This document shows, piece by piece, positions 5,964 through 10,757 of a stretch of DNA of 10,757 bases. Position numbers and translations under genes: made by a program. A model generated the notes under the pieces. It saw only the letters and a program-made list of their open reading frames with translations. It was not told the origin of the DNA and made no database searches. The first letter of the stretch is position 1. Each line of letters opens with the position of its first letter. Source of the stretch: Oscillospiraceae bacterium (lineage in GTDB: Bacteria > Bacillota > Clostridia > Oscillospirales > Oscillospiraceae); assembly GCA_020025305.1 (NCBI GenBank), contig JAHHSG010000024.1, forward strand, positions 1-10,757. Reading direction: 5' to 3'.

Positions 5964-7145
5964 GTGAAAAAGAGTAAAAAAGTATGCAGCTTTCTGTTGG
6001 CTGCGTGCATGGTGGTGTCGTTGGCGCTGACCGTGGCACCTGCCAGAGCGTATGGCAGTGCGGTGGATGATTGGAACCAGCAACTGACGCAGTCCGAGAA
6101 TAAGCTGAACGAGCTGCAGGAAAAGATTGATGCGGCTAAGAAGGAAAAAGACAAGGCTCTGGAGGCAAAACAACTGCTCGATGAGCGCAATGACGTGCTG
6201 CAAGAGCAAATCAACACGGTGAAAAAGCAAATTGAAGAGACCTCTGAGCGCATCACCGAAAACGAAGCGCAGGAGAAGGTACAGTATGAGCTTTTCTGCA
6301 AACAGGTGCGGCAGGAGGAGGAGCGGGGCACCGTTTCTTATTGGTCGGTGCTCTTTAAGGCCACTAGCTTTGCCGATCTTCTGAGCCGTGTGGATTTCGT
6401 CAATGAGATCATGGAGCACGACCAGCGGGTCATGGACGATTTAAAGACCCTGCGTGCCCAGCTGACCAAGGATAGGGAAGCGCTGGAGGAGCAAAAGACC
6501 GTCCTTAGCAACAGTCAGGCGGAATTAGAGGCGCAGATTGCAGAGGCAAACCATATCGTCAATGATTTGTCTTCTACTGCCGAGGGATTGCAGAAGATGT
6601 ACGACGAAGAGGAAGCTGAGGGGGAGCGTATCCAGCAGCAGATCGACGAGTACTATCAAAACCACGGGGATGTGGGCGGCGGCGGAACTTCCGGCGGCCC
6701 CAATGATACCAGTACGCAGAACGGCGTGCTGAGCGGTTTGATCTGGCCCACTAACCAGACCCGGTATATCACCTCCAAGTTCGGCTATCGTGATGCGCCC
6801 GTCTCCGGTGCGTCCAGCTATCACCCTGGCATTGATATCGGTGTACCTTACGGCACCGACATCTATGCATGCCAAGACGGCGTGGTCATTCAGGCAGGCT
6901 GGAACGGCGGATATGGCATCAGTGTGATCATTGCCCATCCCAACGGCATCAGTACCCTCTATGGACATATGTGTGATTGGCAGGTGAGCGAGGGACAGAC
7001 GGTTTCCCGCGGACAGGTGATTGGCCTTGTGGGGTCTACCGGTTACTCCTCCGGCCCCCATATCCACTTGGAGGTGCGCGTCAATGGTACCCGTGTGGAT
7101 CCGCTCTCCTATCTGGACAACAACTACGTTCCCTATTGGTGGTAA
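5964..7145 (+). CDS. Secreted coiled-coil M23 peptidoglycan hydrolase (EnvC-like, FtsEX partner)
   Basis: This is a probable endopeptidase, or amidase activator, that acts on septal peptidoglycan under FtsEX control. From GTG 5964 it is 393 residues: a Sec signal peptide (basic KKSKK, hydrophobic core, likely cut after APARA, residue 29), a long alpha-helical coiled coil (about 33-228) rich in E, Q, K and L, a Gly/Ser/Thr linker (about 235-255) with GGGGTSGG, and an M23/LytM domain (about 262-390). Zinc ligands His287 and Asp291 (HPGID) and His368, with catalytic His366 (HIH) and His335 (YGHM), are all present, so the domain looks active. EnvC of proteobacteria has a degenerate M23 domain and only activates amidases. 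PcsB and CwlO use other catalytic folds with similar coiled coils. The gene follows ftsX by 10 bases and ends at a terminator, which supports the partnership. Confidence 0.9.
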   Translation: MKKSKKVCSFLLAACMVVSLALTVAPARAYGSAVDDWNQQLTQSENKLNELQEKIDAAKKEKDKALEAKQLLDERNDVLQEQINTVKKQIEETSERITENEAQEKVQYELFCKQVRQEEERGTVSYWSVLFKATSFADLLSRVDFVNEIMEHDQRVMDDLKTLRAQLTKDREALEEQKTVLSNSQAELEAQIAEANHIVNDLSSTAEGLQKMYDEEEAEGERIQQQIDEYYQNHGDVGGGGTSGGPNDTSTQNGVLSGLIWPTNQTRYITSKFGYRDAPVSGASSYHPGIDIGVPYGTDIYACQDGVVIQAGWNGGYGISVIIAHPNGISTLYGHMCDWQVSEGQTVSRGQVIGLVGSTGYSSGPHIHLEVRVNGTRVDPLSYLDNNYVPYWW

Positions 7146-7158
7146 AAGGCATATCCTG

Positions 7159-7197
7159 CACCCCTGCGCCATAGATTGGCGCGGGGGTGATTTTTTT
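7159..7197 (+). terminator. Rho-independent terminator of the ftsEX operon
   Basis: A 12-bp stem with one T-G wobble pairs caccccTgcgcc (7159-7170) with ggcgcgggggtg (7178-7189) around a 7-base loop, followed by ATTTTTTT. It starts 13 bases after the hydrolase stop and ends 31 bases before the next gene. Confidence 0.92.
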
Positions 7198-7228
7198 GTG
7201 GGGGTATCTCATTTGGTGTGAAGACGGG

Positions 7229-7876
7229 ATGAAAGGACAGCTGGCGGAAAAAAATATCGGTGGGGTGCGATTTCTTGCGCTGGAGACAGGTGCTCCGCAG
7301 CATTTCTGGAGTCGCCGCCGTCTGCGGCGTCAGCTGGAAGAGATGTATCATGCCGGAGTTCGGAATGTGGTCCGGCAGGGGGCGGTGCCCACAGGGTTAC
7401 TGCGGGAATTCGGCATGACCGGCGTGGATGTTGCACCGTTACGACAGGCGCTGCTGCCGCAAATGCTGAATTGGGCGGAGACAAAATGGCAAATGCCCCT
7501 CAAAAGCGGTTGCGTGCGTCTCTACGCTGAGCAGACGGATCGCCGTGCATGGAGAGCCGCTGAGGTGATTGCGCGCCGTGTTCGTTATATGGAGCTTGAT
7601 ACAGGCAGGGGAGCGGATGTACTAGAGCGGGATCTGCGCCGCCGTTACGGGCTGGGAAGCGGCGGACAGCCCATACTGGAGGTTTGTCTGGCCCGTCGGC
7701 CACGAGGCGGCTGCCCTGTGCTGCTGGCAGGCACGGGCTGCGGCAGTGGGCAGAGTATGCAGTGGCAGATTCCCAGTATGGGAGAGGTGCCGGAGGAGCT
7801 GCTTGCAGCACTTTTGCAGTCTGAAAAATTGGAAATAGAGACCGTTCAACTAAAATCTGTGGAATTCCGCGCTTGA
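7229..7876 (+). CDS. Hypothetical protein of unknown function upstream of greA
   Basis: I do not recognise this 215-residue protein. It has no signal peptide or membrane segment and is rich in Arg, Leu, Gly and Ala. Residues 94-141 (CVRLYAEQTDRRAWRAAEVI, then an RRVRY..LDTGRG segment and LRRRYGLG) alternate strand- and helix-like stretches, as in a Rossmann-like alpha/beta protein. A Cys/Gly-rich piece follows at 161-175 (GCPVLLAGTGCGSGQ). An enzyme-like fold is only inference. ATG 7229 is preferred because the sequence after it reads like a natural N-terminus. Its ribosome binding site (GAAGACGGG) is weak and close, and in-frame TTG 7196 or GTG 7187 fall in the terminator. No promoter is visible between the terminator and the start, so expression may rely on readthrough. 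Its codon use resembles its neighbours, and its stop lies inside the greA -35 box. Confidence 0.7.
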   Translation: MKGQLAEKNIGGVRFLALETGAPQHFWSRRRLRRQLEEMYHAGVRNVVRQGAVPTGLLREFGMTGVDVAPLRQALLPQMLNWAETKWQMPLKSGCVRLYAEQTDRRAWRAAEVIARRVRYMELDTGRGADVLERDLRRRYGLGSGGQPILEVCLARRPRGGCPVLLAGTGCGSGQSMQWQIPSMGEVPEELLAALLQSEKLEIETVQLKSVEFRA

Positions 7877-7901
7877 CAGGTGTGGGGAAAATCTCTATAA
7901 T
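7873..7901 (+). promoter_or_regulatory. Exact-consensus sigma-A promoter for greA-lysS
   Basis: TTGACA (7873-7878), 17 bases, then TATAAT (7896-7901): both hexamers and the spacing are perfect. The TGA within TTGACA (7874-7876) is the stop codon of the upstream gene. Transcription should start near 7908, about 68 bases before the greA ATG. A second TATAAT at 7913-7918 has no matching -35 box. Confidence 0.93.
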
Positions 7902-7938
7902 GCAACATGGTATATAATAGAATCAGTATCGGTATGTA

Positions 7939-7959
7939 CCAACAAGGGCATACTGTTGG
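7939..7959 (+). promoter_or_regulatory. Small inverted repeat in the greA leader
   Basis: CCAACA (7939-7944) and TGTTGG (7954-7959) form a 6-bp stem with a 9-base loop just ahead of the greA ribosome binding region (GGAAAGGA, 7958-7965). It could modulate translation, or be chance; the stem is short. Confidence 0.3.
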
Positions 7960-7975
7960 AAAGGAAGCAGGATCT

Positions 7976-8452
7976 ATGGAAAAAGAATTCAAGATGAGCC
8001 AAAAGCGGTACGATGAGTTGAAGGCAGAATTGCAGTATAACAAAACCACTCGTGCCGATGAGATTGCGGATTTGATTAAAGAAGCCCGCGGCTTTGGTGA
8101 CTTGTCAGAAAACAGTGAGTATGACGAGGCTAAGAACGAGCAAGGTAAGCTGTATTCCCGTATTGCGGAGATTGAGGAAATCCTGCTCCATGCTGTCATT
8201 GTGGATGAGAGCGAGGCCGATATCAATAAGATTTCAATCGGCTGCAGTGTCACCGTGACCAACCTGACCAGCGGCAAAAAGATGGCGCCTTATAAGATTG
8301 TGGGTTCTCAGGAGGCAGACGTGATGCAGCGTGCTATTTCTGAGGAATCCCCCTTTGGCAAAGCACTGATCGGAGCCAAGGTAGGCGATGAGGTCAGTGT
8401 AGAAGCGCCTGCGGGCACCATCCGTTACCGTGTCGAGGCCATTGAGCGGTAA
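7976..8452 (+). CDS. greA: Transcription elongation factor GreA
   Basis: GreA enters the secondary channel of stalled, backtracked RNA polymerase and stimulates cleavage of the transcript 3' end so that elongation can resume. The 158-residue length is typical. The N-terminal coiled-coil finger (about 8-75) carries the tip signature GDLSENSEYDEAKNEQ (41-56), with acidic Asp42 and Glu45 at the positions that coordinate the catalytic metal. The C-terminal domain (about 85-158) has the conserved SPFGKALIGAKVGDEV (125-140) and ends in a beta strand. ATG 7976 gives the standard family start; earlier in-frame starts from 7907 would add a leader unlike GreA. It is transcribed from the consensus promoter just upstream and is followed after 23 bases by lysS, so the two are almost surely co-transcribed. 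Confidence 0.96.
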   Translation: MEKEFKMSQKRYDELKAELQYNKTTRADEIADLIKEARGFGDLSENSEYDEAKNEQGKLYSRIAEIEEILLHAVIVDESEADINKISIGCSVTVTNLTSGKKMAPYKIVGSQEADVMQRAISEESPFGKALIGAKVGDEVSVEAPAGTIRYRVEAIER

Positions 8453-8475
8453 CGTTAAATAGAAAGGAGTATAAG

Positions 8476-10440
8476 ATGGGAGAGCAGATGACAAATCGGG
8501 AGCAGGAACTCAGCGAGATCCTGCAGATCCGGAGAGATAAGCTCAAGGCGTTGCAGGATGCACATATGGATCCTTTTGAGGTAACTCGTTTTGAGGTATC
8601 CCACCATGCCAAGGAGATTAAGGATCAGTTTGATGCACTGCTGGGGCAGGAGATTACCATTGCCGGTCGTCTCATGTCCAAGCGCGGTATGGGTAAGGTT
8701 TCCTTCTGTGATCTACAGGATAAGACCGGCCGCATTCAGCTTTATGCGCGCAAGGACGAGATGGACGAGGAGACATATAATCGTTTTAAGAAATATGATA
8801 TCGGTGATATCGTGGGTGTCCATGGCGAGGTGTTCCGTACCCAGCGCGGGGAAATGAGCGTTCGGGCCAAGGATATTCAGCTTTTGAGCAAGTCTCTGCG
8901 CCCTCTGCCGGAAAAGTTCCATGGCTTGACCGATAAGGAGCTGCGCTACCGTCAGCGGTATGTGGATCTCATTATGAACGCCGATTCCCGCCGGAACTTC
9001 GAGATCCGCAGCCAGTTTGTTTCCTATTTGCGCAAGTTTTTGGACAACCGTGGCTATATGGAGGTGGAGACGCCTGTTTTGAACAGTATCTCCGGCGGCG
9101 CTACTGCCCGTCCTTTTATCACCCACCACAATGCGCTGGATATTGATATGTATATGCGTATTGCTACAGAGCTGCACCTGAAGCGGCTGATTGTGGGCGG
9201 CCTGGAGCGCGTGTACGAGGTAGGCCGTATTTTCCGTAATGAAGGAATGGATACCAAGCATAACCCGGAGTTTACCACGGTGGAGCTCTATGAGGCGTAT
9301 ACCGATTTTAACGGCATGATGGATCTCTTTGAGGAACTGCTGTCCGGTGCCGCCATGGAGATTTTGGGCACCTATGATGTGGAGTGGCTGGGAGAGAAGA
9401 TTTCTCTTGCACCCGGCTTCCGCCGTCTGACCATGGCCGATGCGGTTAAGGAATATGTGGGCGTGGACTTCATGGCCATCCGTGATGACGCCGAGGCCGT
9501 GGCAGCTGCCGTGGCCGCCGGTGTGGACATGGAAGGCGTGGAGCCTACTTGGGGCAATGCCCTCTATGAGTGCTTCGACCAGAAGGTGGAGGAGAAGATG
9601 ATCCAGCCTACCTTCATCACTATGCACCCGGTGGATGTGTCTCCGCTGGCAAAGCGCAGCCCTGCCGATCCCCGTCTGACCGAGCGCTTCGAGCTGTTCA
9701 TTTGCCGCAGTGAGATGGGCAACGCCTTCTCGGAATTGAATGACCCCATCGACCAGTATGAGCGGTTCAAGAAGCAGGTGGAGCTGCGTGAAAAGGGCGA
9801 TGACGAGGCCGGCATGATGGATGAAGATTTTGTCATGGCGCTGGAGTATGGTATGCCTCCTACGGGAGGCTTGGGCATTGGCATTGACCGCTGCGCCATG
9901 ATGCTGTGCGGCACCGATTCCATCCGGGATGTCATTCTGTTCCCCACCATGAAGCCTCTGGGTGATGGTAAGAAGGAAAATGATGTACAGAGTGCAGCTC
10001 CTGAAGCTGCTCCGGAAGGCGTAAATGATGTAAATGCCGCACCGGTTGTATCCAATGAGCCTATCGACTTCTCTAAGGTTGAGATCGAGCCTCTCTTTGC
10101 AGATATGGTCGATTTTGACACCTTCGCAAAGTCCGACTTCCGTGCCGTTAAGGTTAAGGAATGCGAGGCTGTGAAGAAGTCCAAGAAGCTCTTAAAGTTC
10201 ACTCTGGACGACGGTACAGGCGTTGATCGGGTCATTTTGAGCGGTATTCACGACACTTATGAGCCGGAAGAACTGGTCGGCAAGACGCTGATCGCCATTA
10301 CCAACCTGCCTCCTCGCAAGATGATGGGCATTGATTCCTGCGGTATGATTATCTCCGCTGTCCATCATGAAGAAGGCGTTGAAAAGCTCCACTGCCTGAT
10401 GGTTGATCCTCATATTCCGGCAGGTGCTAAGCTGTACTGA
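8476..10440 (+). CDS. lysS: Lysine--tRNA ligase (class II) fused to a C-terminal tRNA-binding domain
   Basis: This enzyme charges tRNA-Lys with lysine using ATP, in the cytosol. At 654 residues it is about 150 longer than the usual ~500. An N-terminal OB-fold anticodon-binding domain (about 57-138) is followed by the class II catalytic core: motif 1 (about 180-201, ending GYMEVETPVL), motif 2 with RVYEVGRIFRNEGMDTKHNP (245-264) and FTTVELYEAY, and motif 3 with PPTGGLGIGIDRCAMMLCGT (461-480) then DSIRDVILFP. The normal LysRS end (PTMKP) is at 490-494. A linker rich in Ala, Pro, Asn and Glu (about 495-535) leads to a second OB domain (about 545-654: FAKSDFRAVKVKECEAVKKS, EPEELVGKTL, NLPPRKMMGIDSCGM, HIPAGAKLY). 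This matches the Trbp111/EMAP-like module often found at the C-terminus of MetRS. AAAGGAG lies 6 bases before ATG 8476. No frameshift is visible. Confidence 0.95.
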   Translation: MGEQMTNREQELSEILQIRRDKLKALQDAHMDPFEVTRFEVSHHAKEIKDQFDALLGQEITIAGRLMSKRGMGKVSFCDLQDKTGRIQLYARKDEMDEETYNRFKKYDIGDIVGVHGEVFRTQRGEMSVRAKDIQLLSKSLRPLPEKFHGLTDKELRYRQRYVDLIMNADSRRNFEIRSQFVSYLRKFLDNRGYMEVETPVLNSISGGATARPFITHHNALDIDMYMRIATELHLKRLIVGGLERVYEVGRIFRNEGMDTKHNPEFTTVELYEAYTDFNGMMDLFEELLSGAAMEILGTYDVEWLGEKISLAPGFRRLTMADAVKEYVGVDFMAIRDDAEAVAAAVAAGVDMEGVEPTWGNALYECFDQKVEEKMIQPTFITMHPVDVSPLAKRSPADPRLTERFELFICRSEMGNAFSELNDPIDQYERFKKQVELREKGDDEAGMMDEDFVMALEYGMPPTGGLGIGIDRCAMMLCGTDSIRDVILFPTMKPLGDGKKENDVQSAAPEAAPEGVNDVNAAPVVSNEPIDFSKVEIEPLFADMVDFDTFAKSDFRAVKVKECEAVKKSKKLLKFTLDDGTGVDRVILSGIHDTYEPEELVGKTLIAITNLPPRKMMGIDSCGMIISAVHHEEGVEKLHCLMVDPHIPAGAKLY

Positions 10441-10446
10441 GATGCG

Positions 10447-10467
10447 CCGTTTTGCTATTCAAAACGG
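10447..10467 (+). other. Hairpin just after lysS
   Basis: Perfect 8-bp stem ccgttttg (10447-10454) and caaaacgg (10460-10467) with a 5-base loop, beginning 7 bases after the lysS stop. No T-run follows, so it is not a standard terminator. It may protect the 3' end of the message, or be chance. Confidence 0.4.
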
Positions 10468-10493
10468 GATGTTCCGTCATTCACGAAAACCAT

Positions 10494-10547
10494 AAAAAAC
10501 GACTGCATACATCAAAGTTACAGCAAATGATGCCAAACTTTATGCAG
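10494..10547 (-). terminator. Possible minus-strand terminator
   Basis: Arms ctgcat (10503-10508) plus aaagtt (10514-10519) pair with aacttt (10536-10541) plus atgcag (10542-10547), with a 5-base bulge and a 16-base loop. Read on the minus strand, the hairpin is followed by TCG and then a run of six T (opposite 10494-10499). It would fit the end of a convergent transcript from the right, but the bulged stem is weak. Confidence 0.3.
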
Positions 10548-10570
10548 CAAGAAAAAACGGCAAATTCAGC

Positions 10571-10604
10571 AATGGGCAATCTCTTGATGGGGTTGCCCAT
10601 TTTT
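10571..10604 (+). terminator. Rho-independent terminator of greA-lysS
   Basis: A 13-bp stem with two wobbles pairs aatgggcaatctc (10571-10583) with ggggttgcccatt (10589-10601) around loop ttgat. The last two T of the arm plus three more give TTTTT. It lies 130 bases after the lysS stop, a longer 3' untranslated region than elsewhere in the window. Confidence 0.82.
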
Positions 10605-10609
10605 GTTAA

Positions 10610-10666
10610 GATGTATTCAGAGTAGAGTGTTAGATATATCAAAATTATTTTAACAGTGAATACATC
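10610..10666. repeat. Perfect 10-bp inverted repeat with 37-base spacer
   Basis: GATGTATTCA (10610-10619) and TGAATACATC (10657-10666) are exact reverse complements. Inside, GTTA (10629-10632) and TAAC (10651-10654) add a short nested pairing. The spacer is AT-rich. It starts 5 bases after the lysS terminator T-run. It could be a spaced operator, a structured RNA stem, or remnant element ends; no target-site duplication or transposase is evident. Confidence 0.5.
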
Positions 10667-10757
10667 GAATATTTGAGCCTGAAAAGGGAAAGACATCTGG
10701 TATCTGGTTGAAGTTCTGTGATATTTTCTCACTTTATGTCGTGGAATTCTCGCTGCG

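Larger units (their letters stand above)
10441..10757. other. Region downstream of lysS without a convincing gene
   Basis: This 317-base stretch holds a hairpin, a possible minus-strand terminator, the lysS terminator and an inverted repeat, then AT-rich sequence to the window end. A minus-strand open frame of 83 codons (10481-10732) crosses the terminator and has a random-looking, aromatic- and Cys-rich composition, so I do not call it. I see no promoter with both boxes near consensus after 10605. Confidence 0.6.

Noticed and set aside
6676..6690. GC-rich ggc repeat in the M23 hydrolase gene as a possible repeat element
   Set aside because: It is simply the in-frame Gly linker (GGGG) between the coiled coil and the M23 domain.
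8713..9627. Minus-strand open frame of 304 codons opposite lysS
   Set aside because: It is antisense to the LysRS catalytic core, whose motifs are intact. Its product is His-rich with no recognisable domain.
10481..10732. Minus-strand open frame of 83 codons downstream of lysS
   Set aside because: It crosses the lysS terminator hairpin, and its composition looks random for AT-rich DNA with no family resemblance.

Overview
The window looks like core chromosome of a Gram-positive, moderately GC-rich Clostridia member. Oscillospiraceae (the Flavonifractor, Oscillibacter or Lawsonibacter neighbourhood) is my best guess. It rests on the gene content: a short ACT-type SerA, a DUF4830 protein, a PucR/CdaR-type regulator, ftsEX followed by a coiled-coil M23 hydrolase, and greA followed by a long lysS. 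The taxon is an inference; no marker was compared. I see no transposase, integrase, CRISPR array, tRNA or rRNA.

Layout: (1) 1-172 is the 3' end of tuf, closed by a strong terminator. (2) 173-1686 is a stand-alone serA unit with its own promoter, a leader with two hairpins, and a terminator. (3) 1586-2143, on the minus strand, is a DUF4830 lipoprotein or membrane-anchored protein. Its last codons run back through the serA terminator into the serA 3' end. (4) 2217-2972 is rsuA, a 16S rRNA pseudouridine synthase, divergent from the DUF4830 gene. (5) 2989-4238 is a monocistronic PucR/CdaR-type regulator with its own promoter and terminator. (6) 4284-7197 is the cell-division cell-wall operon ftsE-ftsX-M23 hydrolase, with overlapping or nearly overlapping genes between a clear promoter and terminator. 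(7) 7229-7876 is an unrecognised gene with no visible promoter of its own. (8) 7873-10604 is greA-lysS, driven by an exact-consensus sigma-A promoter whose -35 box contains the stop codon of the preceding gene. (9) 10605-10757 is AT-rich sequence with no convincing gene but with a perfect 10-bp inverted repeat.

How the genes work together: FtsE (ATPase) and FtsX (membrane) most likely control the secreted M23 hydrolase, as FtsEX does with EnvC, PcsB or CwlO elsewhere. GreA and LysRS share a transcript, joining transcription-elongation rescue with tRNA charging. tuf, rsuA, greA and lysS are all gene-expression functions.

The most distinctive item is lysS. It encodes a complete class II LysRS followed by an Ala/Pro/Asn-rich linker and a Trbp111/EMAP-type tRNA-binding domain, like the C-terminal module of many MetRS proteins. 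I found no evidence for a wholly new multi-gene system. The other items worth checking are the serA leader structure, the DUF4830 tail that reads through a terminator, the unknown gene upstream of greA, and the structured sequence downstream of lysS.
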